Assembly (NCBI GenBank): GCA_035515235.1
Contig: DATJBS010000031.1
Coordinates: 112,631 to 176,630 of the forward strand
Length of the DNA stretch: 64,000 nucleotides
DNA from: JAMLHH01 sp035515235
Lineage (GTDB): Bacteria > Bacteroidota > Bacteroidia > Chitinophagales > JADIYW01
Reading direction: 5' to 3'
Shown: positions 43,511 to 52,453 of the stretch, one piece after another
Layout: every line of letters begins with the position of its first letter
How positions within the stretch are numbered: the stretch's first letter is position 1
The notes under the pieces: model-generated
Database searches by the model: none
The model's input: only the letters and a program-made list of their open reading frames with translations
Told to the model about the DNA's origin: nothing
Made by a program: the position numbers and the translations under genes

Positions 43511-46500
43511 CTAAATATTCCTTTTCTCCAACTTTTCTTTAATAGTATCTACTGCATAATAGACAACTGGCACTAAGAATACTGTCAAAATTAATGAAGA
43601 GAGTAGTCCCCCGATTATGACCCAAGCCAAACCATTTTTCCACTCAGCAGCTGTCCCTGTAGCCATCGCAATAGGTAACATCCCAAACACCATAGATAGA
43701 GTTGTCATTAATATTGGTCGCATTCTTTCTTTACCAGCGATGACTAAGGCTTCTTTGAAATAAGTGCCTTCAGCTTTTAATTGGTTGGTAAAATCTACAA
43801 TCAGAATTGCATTTTTTACCACTAATCCCATCAGCATAATTAAGCCTAAAAGTGCAAATAAACTCAAATTGCTCAAAGATAAATTCAAAGCTAGAAATGC
43901 TCCAATAATGGCTACTGGAATTGAAAATAATACTACAAATGGATAGATAAAGCTGTCGTAAAGCGCCACCATTATGAGATAAATCAATAAAAACGAAATC
44001 ATTAATACAGAACCTAATGCTCCAAAACTATCATTTTGTCTTTTGATATCACTGCCCCAAGTCATTTGTATGCCAGCAGGAAGTGGATTTTCTTTAAGAT
44101 AAGCCACTACATCATCTGCAACAGTTCCAGATGGTCTACCTAATGCATCAGCAGTAAGAGTAACTGCCGCTTGACGATCTTTTCTTTCTAATAATGAAGG
44201 TGAATTATCTTGTTCGACAGTAGCAAATTGGGCAACTTCGATAGGTATTCCCATTGGATTGATAATATAGAGTTGCTGAACATCTTCTAAGTTTTTTCGA
44301 CTAAATTCATCTAACCAAATTCTAACTGGGTATTCTGTTCCATTTTCAGTGAGAGTAGCATCGTCATTTCCTGTAAATGCTGTTCTGAGATTCATTCCTA
44401 CATAAGCTGTATTCAGTCCTAGTCGTTGCATTTTATCTTTATCAGGAATAATTTTGTATTCAGGACTGCCTTCTTCTACCGATAAGCGGACATTATCTGA
44501 ACCGGGAATTTTTTCTACAATAGTTTTTAAATCATTGCCACTTTGCATGACTTGACTCAAATTACTTCCACTTAAAGTGATTTCGATGGGTGCGGAGCGA
44601 GGGATTAAACCCAAAGCAGCCATGGAATAATTAATACTTGGAAATTGAGATCTTAAATCTTCTCTAAGTTGCTTCATAAAAGTCTCAGTAGATAAATTAT
44701 CCAGTTCTTTCTTAGATTTTAATTGAATCGTAAATTCTGTTTTGTTAGGAGAACCTACGCCTAAGCTACCAATTCCAGTACTTGGTCCACCTATATTACT
44801 AAATACAGTCAGTACTTCGGGTTGAGCAATAATATAAGTTTCAATATTTTGTGCAATCAGATTATTTTGCTGGATAGAAGTAGATTTGTCAAATTCTAAT
44901 GCCATTTTAAATTTCCCCTGATCTCCAGTCGATATCAATTCTTTTCCTATAATACCTTGTTTCATCATGGCAGCTGTCCCTACAAAAAGAAGCAAAACGA
45001 ATCCGATAAAAATTAATTTATGGCTCAATACCCAAGTTAAAAGTCGTCCATACCAATTAGTGAAAGTTTCTAATTGCTTTTCAAACCATAATAAGAAGCG
45101 ATTGAAGAAATTAGTCGGTTGTAAATCTTCTTTTTTCCCAATTCTAGAAGCCAACCAAGGTGTCAATGTAAATCCAACTAATAAGCTTGTGAGTGTAGAA
45201 GTTACAACCACTACTGAAAATTGCTTGAGCATATCTGCCACAAATACTTGCAAGAAAAGTATCGGTAAGAATACTACGACATCCACTAAAGTAATAGACA
45301 AAGCTGCAAAACCAATTTCCATTCGTCCATCCATTGCAGCGATTCGCTTTTCTTTTCCTCGGTCTAAATGTTTTTGAATATTCTCTAAAACTACTACTGC
45401 GTCATCGACTAAAATACCTATGATTAAAGACATTGCAAGCAAAGTCATCAAGTTGAGCGTATAGCCTAGAAGCCACATTACTGCAAAAGCTGTTACTAGA
45501 GAAGTGGGAATGGCTACGATTACAATCAAGGAGTTTTTGAAACTTCTTAAGAATAAAAGCATCACTAATGAAACTAAAATTACAGCTAAGATTAAGTCAA
45601 TCACGACAGAGTTCACTGCTGCAATTGTATTGTCAGTGCTATCGTCAGCGATTACAAAATGTAAGTTAGCGTTTGCATTTTGTTGTTCAATCGATAGAAA
45701 TTTTTCACGTACTAATTTTGAAACGTCTACAGCATTGGCGTCTCCTTGTTTTTTTAATAAAAGACCAATGCCATTTTTTCCATTATAACGGCTGATAGAA
45801 GTAGTTTCTTTAATTCCATCTTTCACAATTGCCAAATCTCTTACATATACAGGACTTCCTGGAAGAGGCATCGCTACTTGTACATTTTCGATATCTTTTA
45901 TAGTGTTAAATTTTCCAGTCAGTCGTACTGAATTATTTTCTTGGTCAGTTTGTACTTTTCCAGCGGGTAAGTCTAAGCCAGAGCGATTAATGGCTTCTAC
46001 TACTTGGAATAAAGAGATTTTATATAATTTGAGTTTGTTCTGATTTACTTTTACTTGAATTTCTCTTTCTTCACCACCCAAAATTGTAATTTCAGCAACT
46101 CCTTTTATCTGTTGAATTTGTGGTAAATAATCATCTTTCAGTTGTTGATAAAACTCTGTCGCTTGAAGGTCGCTTGTAGCACTTATAGACATAATAGGCA
46201 AGTCATTAGGCGATACTTTACTCATGACAGGACTTAAAATATCTTGCGGTAAATCTTTACGGATATTGTCAATATAACGTTGAGCATCTTGCATGGATTT
46301 ATCTAAATCTGTTCCATATTTCAGATTAGCGATAATGACAGAAGCATTAGGTAATGACTTCGTCAGCAAGTAGTCTACGCCTTCCAAATTGGATAAAGCA
46401 TCTTCTATCTTCCGAGAAACAGAAGTTTCTACTTCATTCGGTTCAGCACCTGGATAAACGGTTTTAATTACGATAACCGGCTGATTGAAATCCGGCATTA

Positions 46501-46606
46501 ATTCGTAGCTCAAATTTATAAACCCAATTACTCCCAATAATGCAAATACACTGAAAAGCACTATAATGAGCGATGGTCGTTTTATGGATATTTCTGTAAT
46601 GTTCAT
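43511..46606 (-). CDS. RND efflux pump, inner-membrane permease (HAE1/AcrB-like)
   Basis: A 1031-residue proton-driven exporter with the standard two-fold RND layout: a hydrophobic helix near residue 15 (ISIKRPSLIIVLFSVFALLG), a large periplasmic loop, a six-helix bundle with the proton-relay Asp pair in LVDDAVVVLENIQKH, then a second loop and helix bundle (GLVVKNAILIVDFTN). The pattern YPGAEPNEVETSVSRKIEDAL is typical of drug-type pumps rather than CusA metal pumps. An ATG at 46606 is used; the frame also offers TTG at 46615. The adaptor gene ends 5 bp upstream. Last gene of the ten-gene TetR-led operon. Confidence 0.92.
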   Translation of the reverse strand: MNITEISIKRPSLIIVLFSVFALLGVIGFINLSYELMPDFNQPVIVIKTVYPGAEPNEVETSVSRKIEDALSNLEGVDYLLTKSLPNASVIIANLKYGTDLDKSMQDAQRYIDNIRKDLPQDILSPVMSKVSPNDLPIMSISATSDLQATEFYQQLKDDYLPQIQQIKGVAEITILGGEEREIQVKVNQNKLKLYKISLFQVVEAINRSGLDLPAGKVQTDQENNSVRLTGKFNTIKDIENVQVAMPLPGSPVYVRDLAIVKDGIKETTSISRYNGKNGIGLLLKKQGDANAVDVSKLVREKFLSIEQQNANANLHFVIADDSTDNTIAAVNSVVIDLILAVILVSLVMLLFLRSFKNSLIVIVAIPTSLVTAFAVMWLLGYTLNLMTLLAMSLIIGILVDDAVVVLENIQKHLDRGKEKRIAAMDGRMEIGFAALSITLVDVVVFLPILFLQVFVADMLKQFSVVVVTSTLTSLLVGFTLTPWLASRIGKKEDLQPTNFFNRFLLWFEKQLETFTNWYGRLLTWVLSHKLIFIGFVLLLFVGTAAMMKQGIIGKELISTGDQGKFKMALEFDKSTSIQQNNLIAQNIETYIIAQPEVLTVFSNIGGPSTGIGSLGVGSPNKTEFTIQLKSKKELDNLSTETFMKQLREDLRSQFPSINYSMAALGLIPRSAPIEITLSGSNLSQVMQSGNDLKTIVEKIPGSDNVRLSVEEGSPEYKIIPDKDKMQRLGLNTAYVGMNLRTAFTGNDDATLTENGTEYPVRIWLDEFSRKNLEDVQQLYIINPMGIPIEVAQFATVEQDNSPSLLERKDRQAAVTLTADALGRPSGTVADDVVAYLKENPLPAGIQMTWGSDIKRQNDSFGALGSVLMISFLLIYLIMVALYDSFIYPFVVLFSIPVAIIGAFLALNLSLSNLSLFALLGLIMLMGLVVKNAILIVDFTNQLKAEGTYFKEALVIAGKERMRPILMTTLSMVFGMLPIAMATGTAAEWKNGLAWVIIGGLLSSLILTVFLVPVVYYAVDTIKEKLEKRNI

Positions 46607-46611
46607 CTCGT

Positions 46612-47679
46612 TCAATTAAAAGTTACATTCGCATTTTCAAATAGATTGATAAAACCACTAGTAATCATGATATCTCCATCTTTCAAACCACTAGAAATGA
46701 TGGCTTTATTCTGAATTTTATTAGAAATAACGATGTCTTGCAGGACGGCTTTTCCTGCTTTAATCAAATAAACCTGTGGCTGTTGAGTAGTGCCTACAAT
46801 AGCAGAAGTCAAAATAATAACACCTTTTTCTTGTTGGTCGGTTTTCAAATTTACCTTACCAAACATGCCTGCTTTAATTTTTAAGTCATTGGTATTGTTT
46901 ACAGAAAATTGTATCGGATAACTACTACCCATATTAGCTTTGCTGCCAATCATAGACACTTTTCCAATTAATGATATCTCGGTATAAGCATCAGCACTGA
47001 TGGAATAGTTTTGATTGGTTCTGAAGAGTTTTAAATCATTTTCAGGAATATTTACTGTAAACCTTAAGTTTCTAATATCTGTAATTTGAATCAAGGGAAC
47101 ACCTGGAGCTGCAAATGCACCTTCTTCGCTTAGTTTTGCAGTGACAATACCATTAAAAGGAGCTCTTACTGTGGTTTTGTTAATTTGCTCAAGTATTGTT
47201 GCTTTTTGAACTTTTGCAGACTTCAAGCCTAATGCTGTCTTTTCTAATTGTACCCCTTGTATAGCATCTGCATCGCTTAAAATTGTATAGCGTTTTATAT
47301 CTGATTCTAAACCTTCTATTTGAACTTCTATAGTTTGTAACTGTAATTTCAATAATGAATTATCCAAAATAATTAAAGTCTGTCCTTTACTGACTACACT
47401 TCCGACATCTACTAAAACAGCATTAATTTTCCCTTGTGTTTCTGCACTTATTTTAGTTTCTCGATAAGGTTCGAATGTTCCTGTATACTCTATTTCAGCA
47501 TTAATGTCTTCAAGATGTATGGTATCTGCTTGAACAGGAATAGCTTGTTCTTTATCAAAATGGTAAACATTGCTATCTGTAATTTCTTTATTGCTTTTTA
47601 ATTTTATTACCACAATAGCAATTATCACCAATGGAATAAGTACATATAAAATCCTTTTTATAATATTTGATTTCTTCAT
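46612..47679 (-). CDS. RND efflux pump, periplasmic adaptor (membrane fusion protein)
   Basis: A 355-residue membrane fusion protein that bridges the RND permease and the TolC-like channel. One N-terminal anchor helix (ILYVLIPLVIIAIVVIKL) leads to the barrel-sandwich/lipoyl halves (ISAETQGKINAVLVDVGSVVSKGQTL and TTVRAPFNGIVTAKLSEEGAFAAPG) flanking a helical hairpin, then beta-barrel and membrane-proximal domains. There is no lipobox, so it is membrane-anchored. It sits between tolC-like and permease genes with gaps of 9 and 5 bp. Confidence 0.92.
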   Translation of the reverse strand: MKKSNIIKRILYVLIPLVIIAIVVIKLKSNKEITDSNVYHFDKEQAIPVQADTIHLEDINAEIEYTGTFEPYRETKISAETQGKINAVLVDVGSVVSKGQTLIILDNSLLKLQLQTIEVQIEGLESDIKRYTILSDADAIQGVQLEKTALGLKSAKVQKATILEQINKTTVRAPFNGIVTAKLSEEGAFAAPGVPLIQITDIRNLRFTVNIPENDLKLFRTNQNYSISADAYTEISLIGKVSMIGSKANMGSSYPIQFSVNNTNDLKIKAGMFGKVNLKTDQQEKGVIILTSAIVGTTQQPQVYLIKAGKAVLQDIVISNKIQNKAIISSGLKDGDIMITSGFINLFENANVTFN

Positions 47680-47688
47680 GATTTCTAA

Positions 47689-49020
47689 TTATTTATTGTA
47701 AATGGTAATAAAGTTTCCTGTCAATTTTTTAAGCTCTAAATCTGCTTTCATATATTCAATTACAGATGAGAGATAGTTTTGCTGTGCTTCTCTTAATGTA
47801 TTATCTGCGATTAATATATCAGTCAACATTGCTAGTCCTTGTCGATGTTGCAAAATGATTTGGTCGTATATTTTTTCAGACAGCTGAATTTGTTCTAATG
47901 TAGTTGCTATAGATTTTTGAGTCACGATTCTTTGAAGAGTAGCATTTTCAATCTGCATATGATTTTGCTCGTTGACTAAATTGGATTGTAAATTATTATT
48001 GAGTAATTCTATTTTCTTTTGATTGATTTTTCTTAGAGTGACTGTACCGTTGAATAAAGGGTAGGAGAGTTGAATCGCAGCAAAACCAATGGAGTAAAAA
48101 TTTAGAAACTCATTAGGCTTCTTGTTATATCCGTAACCTGTAGTGCCATATGTCGCTAAAAAGTGAAGTGAGGGCAAGAATCTTGATTTATTTAAGATGT
48201 TGAGTTCAGTAGATAATAATTGATTTTTAGTCTTTAAAATACGAACATCTAAAGTTGTTTTAGAAGAGTATTCTTCAGAGTTTAGATATTCAATATTTGG
48301 ATTAATTTCTACATGTTCTTCTATAGAAATACCCATTGCAAATTTTAATGCATTTAAAACTTGCAAATATTTACTATTGATATTTTCTTTTTGAGTCTGT
48401 AATTGTGATACTTGTAATTGTACTTTATTGACATCGGTACCTTTTGCAAGTAATTGTTCTTTAAGCAATTGTATGTTTTTTAAAAGCTTTTCAGCATTGA
48501 TTAAATTGCTATCAATAAATTTCAATTGATGATGCAGAATCTGAGTATTATAATACAAATTGGAGATGTCGAAAAAGATTTGCTCCTCAGTTTTCCTGTA
48601 TTGTAATTCAGTTAGTTCCGATGCAAGCTTAGTCATTTGGATGGCTCCATAAACTTGTGGGTTATACAAAGGCATCATCAATTGAAGATTTGCATTAATG
48701 TTATGTGGTACACCAAATTGCGCTTCTTTATATTGACCATCCGGGCCACCAAAGACCGATAATGGCAATAATTGATAAGGTAAATTGGTGAAATACTTAT
48801 AATCAGCATTTGCCGTAACTTTTGGTATAAGTTGGGCTTTAGCTTCTTTAGATTTCTCCTCACTCAACAATATGTTATTCCTGCTCATCTGCAGATTTTT
48901 ATTCTGAAACTGTGCGGTGTCGATACATTGCTGCAAAGACCATACTTCCGCTGTACTGCTGTTCCAAATGGAAAGCAATAGGATTAAAGCAAAGAGTTGT
49001 TTGTGAGTGTTTACTAACAT
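47689..49020 (-). CDS. TolC-family outer-membrane efflux channel
   Basis: A 443-residue exported protein (signal peptide MLVNTHKQLFALILLLSIWNSSTA) of the TolC/OEP family. The mature start SLQQCIDTAQFQNKNLQMSRNN and the repeat RQGLAMLTDILIADNTLREAQQNYLSSVIEYMKA are typical. The protein is mainly long heptad helices from two structural repeats, with beta-strand pairs that form the outer-membrane barrel. Together with the adaptor and RND genes that follow it makes a complete tripartite pump. It lies 23 bp after the OsmC gene. Confidence 0.9.
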   Translation of the reverse strand: MLVNTHKQLFALILLLSIWNSSTAEVWSLQQCIDTAQFQNKNLQMSRNNILLSEEKSKEAKAQLIPKVTANADYKYFTNLPYQLLPLSVFGGPDGQYKEAQFGVPHNINANLQLMMPLYNPQVYGAIQMTKLASELTELQYRKTEEQIFFDISNLYYNTQILHHQLKFIDSNLINAEKLLKNIQLLKEQLLAKGTDVNKVQLQVSQLQTQKENINSKYLQVLNALKFAMGISIEEHVEINPNIEYLNSEEYSSKTTLDVRILKTKNQLLSTELNILNKSRFLPSLHFLATYGTTGYGYNKKPNEFLNFYSIGFAAIQLSYPLFNGTVTLRKINQKKIELLNNNLQSNLVNEQNHMQIENATLQRIVTQKSIATTLEQIQLSEKIYDQIILQHRQGLAMLTDILIADNTLREAQQNYLSSVIEYMKADLELKKLTGNFITIYNK

Positions 49021-49043
49021 TATATGACAAATTTTTTTATGGT

Positions 49044-49472
49044 TTAACTAATTTCACAAGTTAAATTCACTTGAGTTTTGATGGAATTAGAAATTAAACA
49101 TGCAGCTTCTGATTTCTGTAAAACACGTTCAGCTTTGCTTGCTTTAGAAATGTCGTTGATTTTCAATTTTGCAGTAAGGTTGATTTCTGTCATTTGAAAT
49201 TTGCCATCTACTTTATCCAAAATACCTTCTGCATTACAATCGAATGTTTCAAAATCCAACTTCGAAAACTCTGAAATCGCTAAAAAGGTGGTCATAAAAC
49301 AACTTAAAACCGAAGCTGTAAATAAATGTTCTGGTGACCAAATTCCAGGAACTCCTTTGTCAAATTCTGGCGGTGTCGCCACTTCAATTTTTGTAGGCAA
49401 TACCTCTGAAGACATTGTGCCGATTCTTCCTTCTTTCCAATTTAAGGAAACTTGATAACTGTGCTTGTCCAT
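49044..49472 (-). CDS. OsmC-family peroxidase-like protein
   Basis: A 142-residue OsmC/Ohr-type protein. The two redox cysteines are present: VLSCFMTTFLAISEF (central helix) and AACLISNSI (C-terminal helix). The arrangement WSPEHLFTASV before the first Cys is characteristic of OsmC. The family reduces organic hydroperoxides and related electrophiles with a dithiol donor. It sits within the operon, 23 bp before the TolC gene and 11 bp after DUF302. The link to efflux suggests that the operon deals with reactive or oxidised small molecules. Confidence 0.85.
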   Translation of the reverse strand: MDKHSYQVSLNWKEGRIGTMSSEVLPTKIEVATPPEFDKGVPGIWSPEHLFTASVLSCFMTTFLAISEFSKLDFETFDCNAEGILDKVDGKFQMTEINLTAKLKINDISKASKAERVLQKSEAACLISNSIKTQVNLTCEIS

Positions 49473-49483
49473 AATTAATATAT

Positions 49484-49873
49484 TTAAATATTGTTTAAAA
49501 CTCTCATTAACTTATTTTGTACTTCATTTGCTGCTTCTTCTAATTTGCTATTGCCTACAGCGCCCATCGCAGCAGACGGGTCAATTATAGCCACCTCTAC
49601 ATTACCATTTCCTAATTCACGTATAGTCACATTGCAAGGCAACATCGTGCTGATAGTAGGTTCTAAGCTCAAAACTTTGTCTGCATATTCTGGATTGCAC
49701 GCCCCTAAAATGACATGTGGCAAATAGTCTTTATTCAGCTTGTTTTTCATTGTAGCTTTTAAGTCAATTTCAGTCAGCACACCAAAATCTTCTTTCTTTA
49801 ATTCTTCTACTACTTTAGGACGCATTTCGGCCAATGTAGTATTCGTGATGATTTTTGAGTTATAATATTTCAT
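49484..49873 (-). CDS. DUF302 domain protein
   Basis: A 129-residue protein covering one DUF302 domain (GVLTEIDLKATMKNKLNKDY, then HVILGACNPEYADKVL, LEPTISTMLPCNVTIRE and VAIIDPSAAM). The family forms homodimers with a conserved Cys in the LPC motif and is often encoded with thiol, sulfur or heavy-metal stress genes. No signal peptide is visible, so it is cytoplasmic. It lies 2 bp after the DUF3365 gene, which means shared transcription. No biochemical activity is established for the family. Confidence 0.85.
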   Translation of the reverse strand: MKYYNSKIITNTTLAEMRPKVVEELKKEDFGVLTEIDLKATMKNKLNKDYLPHVILGACNPEYADKVLSLEPTISTMLPCNVTIRELGNGNVEVAIIDPSAAMGAVGNSKLEEAANEVQNKLMRVLNNI

Positions 49874-49875
49874 AT

Positions 49876-50490
49876 CTATAGTTTTTTATCCATTTTAATT
49901 ACAAATATCCCTCTCAATTCGTTGATGTCATACCCAGTAGCTAAATCATTTGGATATAGTTTTTTGATTTTTGCCAGTGTAGCAGTATTAATATCTTTTC
50001 CAGCAGCACCGTGACATTGCAAGCACATTGCATTAGTGGTAATCGGATAGTAGCCTATCATTTTTTGATCGACTTCTGTAATCATTGGTGGGAGGTCTGT
50101 ACCATTTGCATGAGCTTCTTTCCATTTTGTGATATAAGCTAATTCAACTTCGTTGGCTTGATTATCTGAATTTCTTGGTTGGTCGCTTACGCGTTTGATT
50201 TCTGCACCCAATAATAAAGACATACTATCTGTAATAGGAATAGCTTGAATATTACAAAATTCTACAGCTCCATCAGAACCTCTTTCAGTAATTGCTACTG
50301 CTAAATTTTTTCCTAAATTAGATTTAGTAGCTAATGCTAGTTCTTTACCTACTTCTAGATAATTGATTTCATTTTCAACAGTACTTTCAGTAAGCATTTC
50401 ATTTTTTGCTTCTTCTTGTTGGCTATTGCAACTACTTAATATCAGGACTCCTGCAGTCATCAATAAGGTTCTTAAATTGAATTTTCTCAT
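49876..50490 (-). CDS. DUF3365 heme-binding lipoprotein
   Basis: A 204-residue lipoprotein (LILSSCNSQ lipobox, Cys21) of the DUF3365/Tll0287-like group. A c-type heme site MCLQCHGAAG lies near residue 155. The sensory PAS-like fold of the family is suggested by GSDGAVEFCNIQAI and the mid-protein RNSDNQANEVELAYITKW. Heme attachment requires the cytochrome c maturation system and export. Its start overlaps the preceding lipoprotein stop by 4 nt (ATGA). It probably senses or transfers redox state at the membrane. The role of this protein in the operon is inferred. Confidence 0.82.
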   Translation of the reverse strand: MRKFNLRTLLMTAGVLILSSCNSQQEEAKNEMLTESTVENEINYLEVGKELALATKSNLGKNLAVAITERGSDGAVEFCNIQAIPITDSMSLLLGAEIKRVSDQPRNSDNQANEVELAYITKWKEAHANGTDLPPMITEVDQKMIGYYPITTNAMCLQCHGAAGKDINTATLAKIKKLYPNDLATGYDINELRGIFVIKMDKKL

Positions 50491-50933
50491 TTGAAATAAG
50501 TATTAAAGGTGATGAATGAAGTTTTTATTTTTTCAAAATTTGTTGTGAATTCTTCTATTGTTTGACTTGCGGAAAACTCTTCAGATAAATCTAAAAAAGG
50601 AAGTAACCATTTGTGCAACTCGTCGTGCGCTTGACCTTTCATAGTACAATTACCGGTCAATAAATCCAAATGATTATCTATACTTTTAGCTAAATTATTA
50701 TAATCGTTTTCATTCTGAGAGTCAAAAGAATTGATTTCAATTTCCATATTTTGGATATGAATCATCATATTATCGTCTACTTTCCATTTCTCACCATTAT
50801 CTAAAACGATAGGTCCATCATTGTGGTGATGTTCTTCTTTATCAGTAGATTTATAAGTATTATCAATGACTGTATTATTACAGCCAAAAATAAATAGACT
50901 CATCAAAAAGATAGCAATAGCTGGTTTTATCAT
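50487..50933 (-). CDS. Hypothetical lipoprotein with HHH and C-x-M-x-G-x-A-H motifs
   Basis: A 148-residue lipoprotein (LFIFGCNN lipobox). After a short linker with HHHNDGP, the mature part reads LDNGEKWKVDDNMMIHIQNMEIEI, then LTGNCTMKGQAHDELHKWL, then a helical end. The His/Met/Cys content suggests metal or heme coordination. The whole behaves like a small helical bundle. The gene overlaps DUF3365 by 4 nt and the upstream gene by 4 nt, so all are tightly coupled. I know of no named domain for it. Confidence 0.6.
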   Translation of the reverse strand: MIKPAIAIFLMSLFIFGCNNTVIDNTYKSTDKEEHHHNDGPIVLDNGEKWKVDDNMMIHIQNMEIEINSFDSQNENDYNNLAKSIDNHLDLLTGNCTMKGQAHDELHKWLLPFLDLSEEFSASQTIEEFTTNFEKIKTSFITFNTYFK

Positions 50934-51325
50934 GATAATTGTTTATTTTTTTTGATTATAAAATAGGAAATAAGAGTAAATATTAAAGTGACTGAAGTTC
51001 TAAAAACCATCGCACCAATAGTTTTGGTTTCGTAAATTCCTCCAGAGTTGATGTGAAAGAATAAACCTATAAAAGCGACAATTAAAATAAGGGTGGCAAT
51101 GCCTAATAATGGAGTGCTCCATGTTTTATTTTTCAATAAACCGTAAGCTGCTATCAGGTAAATAATGCTACAAATAAAATTAGCGTAAACTACCATTAAA
51201 ACATAGTTGCCTTCTTTTTCTCTTATATTAAATAGGTCAAATATTATTGAAGTGCTTAGAAATAAAGTCAATAATCCAAATGCAAATAAGACATAAGCTG
51301 TAATTTTGGGACTGTATTTTTTCAT
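50930..51325 (-). CDS. Hypothetical four-helix membrane protein
   Basis: A 131-residue integral membrane protein with four hydrophobic stretches (YVLFAFGLLTLFLSTSIIF, VVYANFICSIIYLIAAYGLL, LLGIATLILIVAFIGLFF and TSVTLIFTLISYFII). I chose ATG 51325, which overlaps the TetR stop as ATGA; an upstream start at 51406 would overlap the TetR gene by 85 nt. It belongs to the TetR-led operon. No family recognised. Confidence 0.6.
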   Translation of the reverse strand: MKKYSPKITAYVLFAFGLLTLFLSTSIIFDLFNIREKEGNYVLMVVYANFICSIIYLIAAYGLLKNKTWSTPLLGIATLILIVAFIGLFFHINSGGIYETKTIGAMVFRTSVTLIFTLISYFIIKKNKQLS

Positions 51326-51909
51326 TTCTCTAACATTTTTAGAAGTCCATTCAATACATTGGTTCCATCTTTTACCAAATTGGAAGTATTTCCTGATAAT
51401 TTCCATTTCAAAACCACCATTCGCATGCTTCCCATAATGATAGTTGTGATTGCATCCTTTCCTAATAATTCAGCATAAATTCCTTGCTCTTGACCTTTAT
51501 AGACTAATGAACTAATATTGATTTGCATCAATTCCATCATTTCGGAGACCTTATCGAGTAGTTCTTTATTGAATTGGAAAATACCTTCTGAAAAAATCAC
51601 ACTAACGATAGCTGGTTTTTTTACAAAAGTATTCAGTTGTGAAGTAAATAATTGTTTTAAAGTATCAGAAGGATGCTGATTACTAGACATAATTGTTGAA
51701 ATTCTATCTTTCATTTCTAAGATAAAGTAAGTCAAAAGCCCTAATAGAATATCATTTTTACTTTTGAAATGACGGTATAGTGCAGCTTCAGATAATTTTA
51801 AATCTGCAGCTAAGTTTTTTATTGTCAATTCTTGTATTCCAAATTGATCAATACGAAGCGTAGCGGCTTCCATGATTTCTATTTGTCTATCAGTAAATCT
51901 ATTTTCCAT
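51322..51909 (-). CDS. TetR/AcrR-family repressor of the efflux operon
   Basis: A 195-residue TetR-family regulator. The DNA-binding domain is at the N-terminus: RQIEIMEAATLRIDQFGIQELTIKNLAADLKLSEAALYRHFKSKNDIL, with the helix-turn-helix at about residues 29-50. The rest is the helical ligand-binding and dimer domain. Second gene of the ten-gene operon, overlapping genes on both sides (11 nt and 4 nt). An imperfect palindrome at the operon's transcription start is the likely operator, giving autoregulation with release by a pump substrate. Confidence 0.87.
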   Translation of the reverse strand: MENRFTDRQIEIMEAATLRIDQFGIQELTIKNLAADLKLSEAALYRHFKSKNDILLGLLTYFILEMKDRISTIMSSNQHPSDTLKQLFTSQLNTFVKKPAIVSVIFSEGIFQFNKELLDKVSEMMELMQINISSLVYKGQEQGIYAELLGKDAITTIIMGSMRMVVLKWKLSGNTSNLVKDGTNVLNGLLKMLEK

Positions 51910-52312
51910 CGTTCAATTTTATTTTCATAAACGCAATACCTAACCAAATGACTGAAACAGTCATTGTCAATGCACCTATTAATACAAGTATTGGAGATAT
52001 ACCCAGATATATTTCAGCCAAAATTCCAAGCGGCATTATTAAACCGATAAGTGCCAACCATGAAATAGCTTTTACATTTTTTAGTTCGTTTCTGAATTGA
52101 ATCAAAAGATATCCAATCACGATATTTAAGAATGCAAACAAGTTTCCGTGTACGTGTGCCAATCTACTTTCGAAATGCTTTCCTAAACCATATGATTCTA
52201 TCCAAGCTTCCTTGCCCGGAGCAAAATCAAGTAGATAAATCAGTAAAAATCCATAAGCCATGAAAAGACCCATAGTTAAGAAGCCGATTGCTATGTTATT
52301 TTTACCGTTCAT
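51899..52312 (-). CDS. Hypothetical four-helix membrane protein, first gene of the operon
   Basis: A 137-residue membrane protein starting at ATG 52312 (the frame also has a TTG at 52318). Four hydrophobic segments are visible: IGFLTMGLFMAYGFLLIYLL, LFAFLNIVIGYLLIQF, WLALIGLIMPLGILAEIYLG and LVLIGALTMTVSVIWLGIAF. The conserved-looking SRLAHVHGNLFAFLN places two His at the start of helix 2, a possible heme or metal site. Its end overlaps the TetR gene by 11 nt. The arrangement makes it the first target of the TetR regulator. No family name known to me. Confidence 0.6.
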   Translation of the reverse strand: MNGKNNIAIGFLTMGLFMAYGFLLIYLLDFAPGKEAWIESYGLGKHFESRLAHVHGNLFAFLNIVIGYLLIQFRNELKNVKAISWLALIGLIMPLGILAEIYLGISPILVLIGALTMTVSVIWLGIAFMKIKLNDGK

Positions 52313-52332
52313 AATCAATGGTCTTTAGTTGA

Positions 52333-52356
52333 AGTAAGCGTTCACTAACAAAGTTA
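52333..52356 (-). promoter_or_regulatory. Promoter and probable TetR operator of the efflux operon
   Basis: On the minus strand the -7 box TAACTTTG (52356-52349) is followed at once by the imperfect 14-bp palindrome AGTGAACGCTTACT (52346-52333; 10 of 14 positions symmetric). The transcription start, about 6 nt past the -7 box, falls inside it. A TetR dimer there would block initiation. Leader length to ATG 52312 is about 30 nt. The -33 box is weak. Confidence 0.6.
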
Positions 52357-52453
52357 AGGCTTTATTTAATATATTCATATTTTTTCTTTGAAATTCTATG
52401 CTTAATTAATAAAAAATGAAATTGTGGTAGGAGATATGAGCTTTTAAGCTCTG

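Noticed and set aside
44967..45377. 136-residue plus-strand ORF opposite the RND permease
   Set aside because: It lies entirely in the antisense frame of a strongly conserved pump gene.
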